Source: Euborellia annulipes
Taxonomy: Eukaryota; Arthropoda; Insecta; Dermaptera; Anisolabididae
DNA: 64,000 nt
Assembly (NCBI GenBank): GCA_023213315.1
Contig: JAKCPI010003013.1
Location: 1 to 64,000 of the forward strand
Direction: 5' to 3'
Position 1 is the stretch's first letter. Every line of letters begins with the position of its first letter. The notes beneath the pieces were generated by a model. That model searched no databases, was not told the origin of the DNA, and saw nothing but the letters and a program-made list of their open reading frames with translations. A program made the translations under genes and the position numbers. Below are positions 44,401 to 56,279 of the stretch, piece after piece.

Positions 44401-47400
44401 CATCAAAAACGTGAACTCGACGGATTTGGACTCTATGACCAACCGTGAGTCCAATGGTGATAATTATTTCGAAACATGCGGTCCCCCCCTAAAACCCCCT
44501 CCCTCAAAATTCGAGAAATCGCAATCAGCTCTGTTAATTAAATATCTAATTTCAGATTTAATTAGTGGGTCAGATTCAGAATTAAATTTGATTTTTGGAC
44601 GCTTATGGGCTACACAATAGCTCTGTTATTTCAATCGTGACGTGGCATTTTCTCCCTCAATTGCAGGTTATTTGGAAAGCTGGATGGGCTATCAGAAAGA
44701 GCAGAATCTCCTCTAAAGTTTGCGCCCATAATCATCGCGCTAGGTCATTCCGTTGCGGAGATATTCAAGAAACAGTTTTATCATTTATCTGCTTCGCAAT
44801 AAAAAAAAAAAATTTCATCAAAAACGTGAACTCGACGGATTTGGACTCTATGACCAACCGTGAGTCCAATGGTGATAATTATTTCGAAACATGCGGTCCC
44901 CCCTAAAACCCCCCCTCAAAATTCGAGAAATCGCAATCAGCTCTGTTAATTAAATATCTAATTTCAGATTTAATTAGTGGGTCAGATTCAGAATTAAATT
45001 TGATTTTTGGACGCTTATGGGCTACACAATAGCTCTGTTATTTCAATCGTGACGTGGCATTTTCTCCCTCAATTGCAGGTTATTTGGAAAGCTGGATGGG
45101 CTATCAGAAAGAGCAGAATCTCCTCTAAAGTTTGCGCCCATAATCATCGCGCTAGGTCATTCCGTTGCGGAGATATTCAAGAAACAGTTTTATCATTTAT
45201 CTGCTTCGCAATAAAAAAAAAAATTTTCATCAAAAACGTGAACTCGACGGATTTGGACTCTATGACCAACCGTGAGTCCAATGGTGATAATTATTTCGAA
45301 ACATGCGGTCCCCCCTAAAACCCCCCCTCAAAATTCGAGAAATCGCAATCAGCTCTGTTAATTAAATATCTAATTTCAGATTTAATTAGTGGGTCAGATT
45401 CAGAATTAAATTTGATTTTTGGACGCTTATGGGCTACACAATAGCTCTGTTATTTCAATCGTGACGTGGCATTTTCTCCCTCAATTGCAGGTTATTTGGA
45501 AAGCTGGATGGGCTATCAGAAAGAGCAGAATCTCCTCTAAAGTTTGCGCCCATAATCATCGCGCTAGGTCATTCCGTTGCGGAGATATTCAAGAAACAGT
45601 TTTATCATTTATCTGCTTCGCAATAAAAAAAAAAATTTTCATCAAAAACGTGAACTCGACGGATTTGGACTCTATGACCAACCGTGAGTCCAATGGTGAT
45701 AATTATTTCGAAACATGCGGTCCCCCCTAAAACCCCCTCCCTCAAAATTCGAGAAATCGCAATCAGCTCTGTTAATTAAATATCTAATTTCAGATTTAAT
45801 TAGTGGGTCAGATTCAGAATTAAATTTGATTTTTGGACGCTTATGGGCTACACAATAGCTCTGTTATTTCAATCGTGACGTGGCATTTTCTCCCTCAATT
45901 GCAGGTTATTTGGAAAGCTGGATGGGCTATCAGAAAGAGCAGAATCTCCTCTAAAGTTTGCGCCCATAATCATCGCGCTAGGTCATTCCGTTGCGGAGAT
46001 ATTCAAGAAACAGTTTTATAATTTATCTGCTTCGCAATAAAAAAAAAAATTTTCATCAAAAACGTGAACTCGACGGATTTGGACTCTATGACCAACCGTG
46101 AGTCCAATGGTGATAATTATTTCGAAACATGCGGTCCCCCCTAAAACCCCCCCTCAAAATTCGAGAAATCGCAATCAGCTCTGTTAATTAAATATCTAAT
46201 TTCAGATTTAATTAGTGGGTCAGATTCAGAATTAAATTTGATTTTTGGACGCTTATGGGCTACACAATAGCTCTGTTATTTCAATCGTGACGTGGCATTT
46301 TCTCCCTCAATTGCAGGTTATTTGGAAAGCTGGATGGGCTATCAGAAAGAGCAGAATCTCCTCTAAAGTTTGCGCCCATAATCATCGCGCTAGGTCATTC
46401 CGTTGCGGAGATATTCAAGAAACAGTTTTATAATTTATCTGCTTCGCAATAAAAAAAAAATTTTTCATCAAAAACGTGAACTCGACGGATTTGGACTCTA
46501 TGACCAACCGTGAGTCCAATGGTGATAATTATTTCGAAACATGCGGTCCCCCCTAAAACCCCCCTCAAAATTCGAGAAATCGCAATCAGCTCTGTTAATT
46601 AAATATCTAATTTCAGATTTAATTAGTGGGTCAGATTCAGAATTAAATTTGATTTTTGGACGCTTATGGGCTACACAATAGCTCTGTTATTTCAATCGTG
46701 ACGTGGCATTTTCTCCCTCAATTGCAGGTTATTTGGAAAGCTGGATGGGCTATCAGAAAGAGCAGAATCTCCTCTAAAGTTTGCGCCCATAATCATCGCG
46801 CTAGGTCATTCGGTTGCGGAGATATTCAAGAAACAGTTTTATAATTTATCTGCTTCGCAATAAAAAAAAAAAATTTTCATCAAAAACGTGAACTCGACGG
46901 ATTTGGACTCTATGACCAACCGTGAGTCCAATGGTGATAATTATTTCGAAACATGCGGTCCCCCCTAAAACCCCCCTCAAAATTCGAGAAATCGCAATCA
47001 GCTCTGTTAATTAAATATCTAATTTCAGATTTAATTAGTGGGTCAGATTCAGAATTAAATTTGATTTTTGGACGCTTATGGGCTACACAATAGCTCTGTT
47101 ATTTCAATCGTGACGTGGCATTTTCTCCCTCAATTGCAGGTTATTTGGAAAGCTGGATGGGCTATCAGAAAGAGCAGAATCTCCTCTAAAGTTTGCGCCC
47201 ATAATCATCGCGCTAGGTCATTCGGTTGCGGAGATATTCAAGAAACAGTTTTATAATTTATCTGCTTCGCAATAAAAAAAAAAATTTTCATCAAAAACGT
47301 GAACTCGACGGATTTGGACTCTATGACCAACCGTGAGTCCAATGGTGATAATTATTTCGAAACATGCGGTCCCCCCTAAAACCCCCCTCAAAATTCGAGA

Positions 47401-48456
47401 AATCGCAATCAGCTCTGTTAATTAAATATCTAATTTCAGATTTAATTAGTGGGTCAGATTCAGAATTAAATTTGATTTTTGGACGCTTATGGGCTACACA
47501 ATAGCTCTGTTATTTCAATCGTGACGTGGCATTTTCTCCCTCAATTGCAGGTTATTTGGAAAGCTGGATGGGCTATCAGAAAGAGCAGAATCTCCTCTAA
47601 AGTTTGCGCCCATAATCATCGCGCTAGGTCATTTGGTTGCGGAGATATTCAAGAAACAGTTTTATAATTTATCTGCTTCGCAATAAAAAAAAAAAATTTC
47701 ATCAAAAACGTGAACTCGACGGATTTGGACTCTATGACCAACCGTGAGTCCAATGGTGATAATTATTTCGAAACATGCGGTCCCCCCTAAAACCCCCCCT
47801 CAAAATTCGAGAAATCGCAATCAGCTCTGTTAATTAAATATCTAATTTCAGATTTAATTAGTGGGTCAGATTCAGAATTAAATTTGATTTTTGGACGCTT
47901 ATGGGCTACACAATAGCTCTGTTATTTCAATCGTGACGTGGCATTTTCTCCCTCAATTGCAGGTTATTTGGAAAGCTGGATGGGCTATCAGAAAGAGCAG
48001 AATCTCCTCTAAAGTTTGCGCCCATAATCATCGCGCTAGGTCATTCCGTTGCGGAGATATTCAAGAAACAGTTTTATCATTTATCTGCTTCGCAATAAAA
48101 AAAAAAATTTTCATCAAAAACGTGAACTCGACGGATTTGGACTCTATGACCAACCGTGAGTCCAATGGTGATAATTATTTCGAAACATGCGGTCCCCCCT
48201 AAAACCCCCCCCTCAAAATTCGAGAAATCGCAATCAGCTCTGTTAATTAAATATCTAATTTCAGATTTAATTAGTGGGTCAGATTCAGAATTAAATTTGA
48301 TTTTTGGACGCTTATGGGCTACACAATAGCTCTGTTATTTCAATCGTGACGTGGCATTTTCTCCCTCAATTGCAGGTTATTTGGAAAGCTGGATGGGCTA
48401 TCAGAAAGAGCAGAATCTCCTCTAAAGTTTGCGCCCATAATCATCGCGCTAGGTCA
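35387..48456. repeat. 412-bp satellite, about 31.7 tandem copies
   Basis: Head-to-tail units of 410-415 bp. The TTGGACGCTTATGGGC mark recurs 32 times from 35531 to 48304. Copies are nearly identical. Differences are mostly in the length of the A-run after TTCGCAATA, of the C-runs around CCCCCCTAAAACCCCCC, and a few point changes. The left edge is at AGTCCAATGG (35387) and the right edge at GCGCTAGGTCA (48456), so the last unit is cut. Each unit has an open + frame of 62-146 codons beginning TTG. Its end shifts with the A-run and there is no ATG, so it is not taken as a gene. High identity means recent amplification or ongoing homogenisation. Confidence 0.97.
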
Positions 48457-48488
48457 CAAATCCTCAAGCAGGCACTGGATTGGAATAG

Positions 48489-49068
48489 TATGAAACCACG
48501 ATGCAAGTGAAACTTTTTTCGGATCGTAGGTGTTTAAGTAAAAGTTTTCAGAAAATTATTCAATTTAGGGTATTAAAATAGCGTTTTTAATCTTAACTCA
48601 ATAATTTGAAAATGAAAATTGATAATAGGAAATCAATAGAGGCATATTAAAAACTGTGAACAATATTTATTTGGTAGCTAGCCGCGCCGCCCGCCTACGG
48701 CGGACCCTCGCCTTTTCGTAATTATGGGAAACTGGCTGGCGTCTAGACAGGGGGGCTACGCCCTACTGGACCCCCCCCGCCAGCTGGCTCGGGCTGACAG
48801 TCAGACGGACACACCGCTATTATATATATAGAGATTGAAGATTTGAATCATTTTAAATTATTTTAAAAATTATATTTTATCAATTTAAAAATTGAATTAT
48901 TAAATCTCACAATTATTTTCTTATAATTCGTTATATATATTAAATTTCAACTTTCTTATTTTTGTCGTCACGGATTGTGACGTCATGACTTGTAGCGTCA
49001 CGGCATGTAACGCGACATGCTGATAGAAGAGCCATAAAATTTGGGAGGATATAATAAAAGTTTCACTT
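48489..49068. mobile_element. MITE-like element, copy A (with insertion)
   Basis: Short inverted ends AAGTGAAACTTTT (48505) and AAAAGTTTCACTT (ends 49068). It shares the full body with 53969-54390, including TTTTTGTCGTCACGG and GTAACGCGACATGCTGATAG. Homology extends 16 bp left of the inverted end (ATGAAACCACGATGC). A GC-rich repeat (48681-48831) interrupts it. It starts only 32 bp after the satellite ends. Confidence 0.75.
48681..48831 (+). repeat. GC-rich CTAGCCGCGCC repeat, nested
   Basis: CTAGCCGCGCCGCCCGCC ... TATTATATATATAGAGATT, inserted in the MITE body. Comparison with the intact copy at 54.1 kb defines its edges to within a few bases. Confidence 0.75.
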
Positions 49069-49074
49069 TAAAAT

Positions 49075-49195
49075 CTTTCTTTTCATAATTAAGAGGGTTC
49101 GCCGTAGGAGGACCTGAATGAGCTGAGGTGTGGTTCGCCCCTCCCTCCCTGTCTAGATCCAAACCCGTCCAAAGCGGGCGGCGCGGCTAGTTTAT
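49075..49195 (-). repeat. GC-rich CTAGCCGCGCC repeat (-)
   Basis: The reverse complement starts ACTAGCCGCGCCGCCCGC and runs to CCTCTTAATTATG; same family as 48681 and 12955. Confidence 0.7.
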
Positions 49196-49481
49196 ATTAT
49201 AATGATAAATAATGTTAAAACATTAAAATAACTTGTATAAATTACATCAAATTTCATTCTAAATTTGAGTAATATTCATTAGAGACTTGAGAGAGAAATA
49301 TGAGCACTACGTCTAGGTATTAATTTTAATACCAATTTTGATTTAATTTGATTGCCTAACAGAGCATGAAATACTTAATTATCAGATTGATTAGATCAGG
49401 ATAAATTAATTCAATTCGTTTTAGAAAAACAATTTACGATTGTTTGCTCCATTGAACAGCGAGTGAATGATATACAATACA

Positions 49482-49590
49482 CATGGGCGTAACTATGGAA
49501 TTTGGCTGGTGGGGCCATGAGACAAGCCATCCTCCAGGGGGCCTAGAAGGCCTTGTCTTAACCCCCGGGACCTCCCTAGTTACGCCCATG
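49482..49590. mobile_element. Tiny hAT-type MITE, 109 bp
   Basis: Ends CATGGGCGTAACTA and TAGTTACGCCCATG, flanked by exact 8-bp ACAATACA (49474-49481, 49591-49598). The inside is GC-rich. Confidence 0.88.
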
Positions 49591-49598
49591 ACAATACA

Positions 49599-50186
49599 AT
49601 TAAAGTCAAAGATCGTTCGTGTTTATAAATCCTGATTTCTCCGATAATTTCTATATTACAATAATTGGACCCTATTATGTGTCAAGCGCCAAAAAATTGA
49701 AAATTGAGTACGGAATATTGTTTCAAATGCTAATAATTAATAGTATTTTTATGAAATATGTCCAAAAAAAATTTATATTTAATGTTACTTGCAAAATTGA
49801 CAAAAAAAAAAAATTATATATAATCCAATGAAAACAAAAAACTTTAATGTTAATTTTCTCAAAACTCGGTAGCTGGCGTTTGACCCACTAATGCGTAACA
49901 GGGTCCAATTATGCTTTCGTAAATTTTTTTTATTGTTTAAATGATCAAATCCCTATGAGCTCGTTTCCTGGCCAATCCCTTCCTCTCTTGACTCTTGACC
50001 CCAAAATCTTAATAAGGTCACGAATATTTAATTTTTAATATTACGCAAGTATTTAATTTTAATTTATTTGTTTATATAAATAAATCTAATTTAATTAAAA
50101 TTATTTAATCATGTCAACAATTCTAATTAGTTGAAAAATCTCTATTATTTAAAATTTATTATTATATCAATAATATCAAATTATTA
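49599..50186. other. AT-rich intergenic DNA
   Basis: No feature was recognised. Confidence 0.5.
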
Positions 50187-50520
50187 TTATTAATTAATTT
50201 TATAAACAAATAAAAAAGGAATTTAATTGTCTACGCATCGCCTGTGAGACTCTCTCTTTAAAGTTCTCTTATGAGGCTCTGCCTCCTCCAGCAACCCCCA
50301 GTAATGCCTCTCTGCTCTGCCTGGACCACTATCCAGAGGAAGATGCTGTTGAATGCATTAAATGCAGCGCCCGATCAAACAGTCACCTTTCACCTTTGGC
50401 CGATGGGCGCCTGAAACGATCCTGCTGACGACGTAGTGACGTTCCAGCCTGGACCTGCCCGAAGCTGCATCACCATCATCAACTACAGATGAGTTTTCAA
50501 CGTTTTACCCTTTCCCCGTT
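50187..50520 (+). pseudogene. Coding-like GC-rich island with in-frame TGA
   Basis: A continuous + frame without ATG reads CLRIACETLSLKFSYEALPP, then LLCLDHYPEEDAVECIKCSA and GRLKRSC, a TGA at about 50426-50428, and continues in the same frame as RRSDVPAWTCPKLHHHHQLQ. GC content and codon texture stand out from the surrounding AT-rich DNA. It was not recognised. It may be a decayed host exon, a processed pseudogene or a TE remnant. No clear splice borders were seen. Confidence 0.35.
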
Positions 50521-50705
50521 AATATTTTTTTAATTATAAATATTAAAAAGGTCAATAATTCAATGCTTTTGTGTCTCAAAGAAGAGAAACTAGATACTCT
50601 TATACGCTCCTATCTTACCGGCATTGTTGCCGAGCCAACGACCGGTAAATTAAATAAAAATATTTCCATTGTTAAGCGACTTTTCACGTTATTTTCGGCA
50701 CCAGA

Positions 50706-50783
50706 GGCCAAATTTCTCGCCCTGGAAGGGATACGAGCATTTGACCTTTGTTAGCAGAAGCTAATGCTCTACCCCGTGAGCCA
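50706..50783 (-). repeat. tRNA-like SINE head (-)
   Basis: The minus strand reads GGCTCACGGGGTAGAGCA (box A-like) and GCTCGTATCCC (box B-like). The T stem is imperfect, so it is not called as a functional tRNA. Confidence 0.4.
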
Positions 50784-51690
50784 TAATAAATTTCCAAGTT
50801 CATATTTGGTTATTAAATTAATTCTACCACTCTAACTTTCATTCTTTCCATTTATGGTATTTTCAACTTTTTAATCATTTAAGATAATTGAATTTGGTTG
50901 TGGCAAAAAAAAAAAAAGAGAATTTTCTATTCCCAGTTCCCAATGATGGATGGATAGTTTGATTTATGAGCTTGAAAATACGGGGTTATATCAAGAGGGG
51001 CGGGGGGTCGTATTTTAATACACTTGCACACCCACACACACACACCCACACACCTTTTTAAGAGTATCGTCTCAAGTCGGATATGAGCTGTTTCCAAGTT
51101 TAAGGAGTTTGAAAACTATTCTTTCTTGAATAACTCAAGAAACAACCAATACAACAACAACAACAACAACCACCTCCGATCCACACACACACACACATAC
51201 ACACACCAAAAAGTCAATTTCTTTTAAGAGTTAGTTTACTGAATGTGACATTTTAATAATCTCTCCTACTATAAAACTTTTAAAAAAAGATTTCGCTTTA
51301 CATTTCTTAAGCCATTATTCATTATTCATTGGGGTGGGGGAGAAATAATTATCATATTCTAGTGAGATTTTTTTTTATTATTATATTAAAAAAAAAAAAA
51401 TTATTTATTATCATTGAAGGAAAAGAAAATTTAATAAATGAAAGTTTTAGAAATAATCTACAGTATTCATTCAGGGAAATATTTCCATAAAAATAATATC
51501 TATTATTAAATGTGCAATTCTTGTGTGTTATAAACGATAGGTGGGATCCCCCCTCCAATGGACAGAATAATTAACTAGGTAGAGCTTTGTTTGAAAAGAG
51601 ATGGAATTTTTTTCTTTTTTCAAACAACGCTCAAATAAACTCTAAATAAGCCAGTCAATATATCGTTTAAGATAACAAATTTGCGAGAAA
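50784..51690. other. AT-rich intergenic DNA
   Basis: Short CA-rich runs at 51030-51055 and 51183-51205 and a CAACAACAACAAC run at 51150. No gene was seen. Confidence 0.5.
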
Positions 51691-51696
51691 AGTTAA

Positions 51697-52540
51697 GCCT
51701 ACATTGTAAAAAAAAAATTAATTTAAGTATATTATAGTAAACTAAAATTACAAATATTCCTTGTAAATGATAACTCATTTGTATACTAAATATACAAATC
51801 TATGAATTCAAAAAAATTTTGCAACAAAAAAAAAAGATTTTAAAATTACAATTTTATTCGAAAATTAGAGTAAATATTGTAATTTTACAACACGGTTTCT
51901 AATTTTACAATACAACGGCATTGTAATTTTCCTTTTAGGGCTGTCTGAAACGGCCAACATGGCTGACTTTTATAATCAACTGTTTTTTCAGCTTTCTTAA
52001 TAAAGACATTTTAGGCACTATAAGGTTATAAATTGCAGGAAATATATGTAAAGTCAAGTTAGATTTAAATTTTTTTTTTTTTATTAATTAATAAAATATA
52101 ATTTTTAAAATATCCATATAAGAAATATTTTTTACTTAAAATATGCAAAAAATATTTGTTAATATTACTTGAATTAGTTTTATTAAGTTTATTTAGAAAT
52201 AAATTGCTGGGAAAGAATAAACTATCATTCAAATTGAAAATAAGGTTTACAACGACGACAAACTTATATACCAAATAACAGAGAAGAAAAATTACTTCAC
52301 TCCATTCAAGCTCCAGTGAGCGACCCCCCAACCCGGCCTCCGCCATACCCTCATCAGCAAACGCAATTCATGTACCCGTCTTACGATAACTTTTTTTTTT
52401 ATATTAGTAAAATTATACACATTTGTAAACGGTTTTTGCAAAAAGTTTTGTTAAACTGTATAGTAAATTTAGTATGTATTTGTTTTGGAAATATGCTTAC
52501 AATAAAAATATTGTAAAATCGGCAAAATTATTCTTACAGT
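51697..52540. repeat. TGTAATTTTAC-rich palindromic repeat
   Basis: Starts ACATTGTAAAA and ends near TTCTTACAGTTTG; the body repeats AAAATTACAATTTT and GTAATTTTAC. Related pieces lie at 58535-58790 and 63450-63720. Its centre (52246-52385) holds a Pro/Tyr-rich open stretch on the + strand (PPTRPPPYPHQQTQFMYPSY) that differs from the rest and may be captured coding sequence. Confidence 0.5.
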
Positions 52541-53309
52541 TTGATGTTTTTAATATTCATTGTCTTAATCAATTCTCACATTTTACGATTATCGATTCTT
52601 CCCTCCTCTTAGAAAATCCGTCCGTGCATAAATTTTATTTATTCTTTTTGTAAAAAAAAAAAAAAATCCCCGTCTTTATCGCTTTCTAATTACACTTAAT
52701 TCTATAAGAATAAAAATTTAGGTCAGATCATTAATTTCATTCAATTTTAAGTTTTATTGAGAATAATTCTTTCTTTATATCCAGAACATAAATTTATTTA
52801 ATGAATTAAAACGATTTTTTTTTTAATAACTCAAAAACATTTACCGTTAACGACGATCAACATAAAAACATGTCTAAAAGCTTATTATCGTATTTGAGTT
52901 CGCTCGTTAAATTTGAGAAATGAACAATCATTAGCCCTTCTTGTCGAGGAGTTCCATACACAATGGAATTGAAAATAAATTTAATAACGACGTCGATTCT
53001 CCCAGAATTATTTATTTATATATTTTGTATTTATTCTCTCCGTTGATATCCAATTTGAACCTAATTGATGTAGTTCTGTTGAAAAAAAAAAATAGAGAGA
53101 TTCTTGAAAATCATATCACAAGACCTGACACTTGAAGCGAAACCTCTAATTCTACTTCATGAAAAAAATTAAATTTCAATCTCTATAAACTTATTTTAAT
53201 ATCATGTTTACTTACGAATGTATGGGCAGCCCCAGAACAAAAGCAAAAATCGAAATTTGCTTACCTGCAACAAAAAGAGAAAATAATTATTAAAATGTTG
53301 TTTTAGGAC
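52541..53309. other. AT-rich intergenic DNA
   Basis: Contains one possible minus-strand 49-bp mini-exon (53216-53264) with good borders (TTTTTGTTGCAG and GTAAGTAAAC) but no proven coding context. Confidence 0.4.
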
Positions 53310-53952
53310 CTTTGGTAAGAGAAAGTTGTGTTCCGTGCTTTTCACACCAGACTTTTTTGTGTCGTGATATTTTTAGTTTACGGCGATATATTAAAATCCA
53401 AGACAAGATATAAAATTTATAAACATGGGAAAATATTTATATTTTGTTACCATGGCAACCTATCTTTCCTATGAAGTACAAGAGTAAAGTGTGCTTCAAA
53501 CAATTTTGAAAGCAAAATGAGAATATATATTTGAAAGAGCATCTAAAAAAATAATTGATTTTTGAAATTTAATCAAAATCGTTAGAGCAAATTTTGAGAT
53601 AATTAAAAAAAAAAAAAAAAAAAAAACTGAAAAAGTGCATTAGTAAAGTATTAGTACTCTTTGACCGATTTTGTTTAAAAGCTTATTTTCAGGCTCCAGG
53701 GAGGTGCCTAACTTAAATATAAAATTTCAGCTTCATAGGTCAATTTCTTCATGCTTAAAATTGAACACAGACAGACACACGTACACACACACACACACAG
53801 ACAGATCATGTCTCGAAAACCACTTTTTTTGGATTCAGGGGATTTCAAAACGTGTATATCCATCAAAATCTCGACATCGAATTTTTGACATGAATCCAAT
53901 ACTTTCTCTCTATATATATTAACAAATATAGAGGTAAGAGAAAGTAAAAAAA
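53310..53952 (+). mobile_element. Palindromic-head repeat family, + copy
   Basis: One arm of the head hairpin is lost. Then TTTGTTACCATGGCAACC, AGTAAAGTATTAGTAC, a CA-rich run at 53776-53800 and TTTTTGACATGAATCCAATA; ends GGTAAGAGAAAGTA. The best match is to 15029-15697. Confidence 0.8.
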
Positions 53953-53968
53953 ATCATTGTGTGGTTTT

Positions 53969-54390
53969 ATGAAACCACGATGCAAGTGAAACTTTTTTTT
54001 CGGATTGTAGGCGTTTAACTGAACGTTCCAGAAAAGTATTCAATTAAGGATATTAAAATCGCGTTTTTAATCTTAACTTAATAATTGGAAAATGGGAAAT
54101 CAATAGACGCATGTTAAAAACTGAGAACAATACTTATTTAGCCATTGAAGATTTGAATCATTTTAAATTATTTTAAAAATTATATTTTATCAATTTAAAA
54201 ATTGAATAATTAAATCTCACAATTATTTTTTTTATAATTTGTCATATATTAAATTTCAACTTTCTTATTTTTGTCGTCACGGCTTGTGACGTCATGGCTT
54301 GTAGCGTCATGGCCTTTGACTTTGCTTGTAACGCGACATGCTGATAGAAGATCGAAAAAAATTTGAGGGGATAAAATGAAAGTTTCACTT
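53969..54390. mobile_element. MITE-like element, copy B (uninterrupted)
   Basis: The same inverted ends (AAGTGAAACTTTT at 53984; AAAGTTTCACTT ends 54390) and body as copy A, without the GC-rich insert, so it serves as the empty-site comparison. Confidence 0.78.
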
Positions 54391-54432
54391 TAAAAAATAA
54401 AGAATATAGCAATATAAAAATCTTAAAATGTA

Positions 54433-54651
54433 CAGTGAGCGCTACAAATAAGTCCCTACTTGATAGCTTTAGCCTTAAGTATATGGTATAAAGTGAAATA
54501 ATTTTAATGATCGAAAAGGTAAAACGTAAAATCTGGTACAGATGATTTTATTTTACCTTTTCAAATTTAAAATTATTTTACCATTTACCATATTCCATAC
54601 CATATACTTAAGGCTAAAGCTATCAGGTGGGGACTTAATTGTGGCGCTCAC
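54433..54651. mobile_element. Tc1/mariner-type MITE, copy 1
   Basis: Long inverted ends CAGTGAGCGCTACAAATAAG and the complement GTGGCGCTCACTG, about 60 bp each, flanked by TA on both sides (54431-54432, 54652-54653), the target duplication of this superfamily. No transposase. Confidence 0.85.
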
Positions 54652-54653
54652 TG

Positions 54654-56279
54654 TACATAGCTGTTTTTTCAGAATCAACGACGTTATGTAATTTGAAAAA
54701 TGACATTTTACTCCCAATTGAGAAACTTTCACTTGCAATTTGAAATTTTACTTTCTCGCATAGGTCTTCCTATTCACTTACCCCTATCATTTCTTAATAA
54801 ATAAATAAATAATAAAAGTCTTTTGATCTTTTTATTTTCTCTCTTTGTACATTTAAACCTACGTGTTAAGCTACTTTCTACAAAGTTTTTAATTACCTTT
54901 TTTGAATAAACAAATATTTATTTATTTATTAAAGAAAGGCTTCCTCGGAATACAAATTGACAAACAAGTCAGAGCCCCCAAGAACTGAGAGGAATTCCTT
55001 TTATGCCTTTAGGTTCTTAATTATATATCAAAATGCGCCTATGGAAATTTTGTTATAATTACGCATTCTGGTGGAAAGAAAATGCATTTAAAATTCTTCT
55101 TTAATAGAATATTCTTGTGTTTATTTATTCATTCCTTCATTTTTATTTCACCTATCTCTCTGGACTTGATGAAATATATGACGAAATTTAAAAATTGACG
55201 AGAAAATTCGTTAAGTAAATAAAATAATTGAAATGTATCTTTCTCTTTAGATTTTTATCTACAGTCCTGGATGAGTGCAAATTTCTCTTTAGAGTTGAAA
55301 AAAGTTCTGACTCAGTCCCAAATTTTGCGTTTTCAATGATTCCCATTGGTTATCATGACCGATTTTTTATTGTTTATTTCAAGTCCTATTCTTTGTGTAT
55401 TTCTTTTTCAAAACAACTCAGCCATTGCCGATTTATAGGTCCTCAAAGTTGACCAAATCTCAACAGTGAATTTTATGCGCTTTTTTTTGCATGAAATCAA
55501 GAATTTTTTTCAAGAGGAAATAATTGTCCAAATCAAAAAAATTTTTTTCCAAATTATTCAGCGATTTCTCTAGTTTCAAAATAATTTTTTTTGTTTTTAC
55601 TTTCCTTATTAAATTATATTGTTTTTAAGGCCCTTTGTAAAAAATAAAAAATCCTCCAAAAATTTTTTAAATCACTCTTTTTCATTGATAGTTTTAAATT
55701 ACTTTAAAAATTGGAATATACCAGAAGATAGCTAAAGAGCTAAGGAAAACGGTCCAATAGTCTTCTCTTGCCACTTTTTGCCTCTTTGGGAGTTATAGGC
55801 CGTTAAAGTCGAAGCGCGCGCTTTTTCAAAAGGCTTTCTCTTCATTTATACCACAAGTTAATTCTATTTTTTTTTTTTTTTTAATTCATTTTTTGTTAAA
55901 GAACATTAAAAATAACATGTGTGCAAATTTTCAAAAAAAATACCATGTATTTAAAGAATATTGATTAATTAGGAGAAAAAATTCGCTTCAAATCTAGTCT
56001 TTATTTTTTTACGCTTTTCCTTAAATATATTTATTAAATCTAACAACATATTCTTAAATAGCATACTTAAATACGTATAAATTAAAATTTTCATCCAAAA
56101 GTAGCGACTAATAAAAAATATATAGGCCTATGACCGCATTAGAAGCGAATGGGACCACTGTGCATCTGCTCTATCACGCAGTTGGTGACAAGGGGTCATT
56201 CTGCCTTACAGTAGTAGATCAATTAGAAAATTAATTATTGAAGAATACTCTGAGAAATGTAAGTAAATAAATGCGAAAC
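54654..56279. other. AT-rich intergenic DNA
   Basis: No convincing exon or repeat family was seen. 55800-55830 has a small GC-rich patch (GTCGAAGCGCGCG). Confidence 0.5.

Noticed and set aside
35387..48456. CRISPR-like array
   Set aside because: Units are 412 bp and fully repeated with no variable spacers, in a eukaryotic sequence.
35531..48510. Thirty-two tandem protein genes of 62-146 aa in the satellite
   Set aside because: The frame starts at TTG, has no ATG, and its end depends on A-run length. The repetition of the frame is explained by near-identical satellite units.
50706..50783. Functional tRNA gene on the minus strand
   Set aside because: T-arm and acceptor stem do not pair properly.
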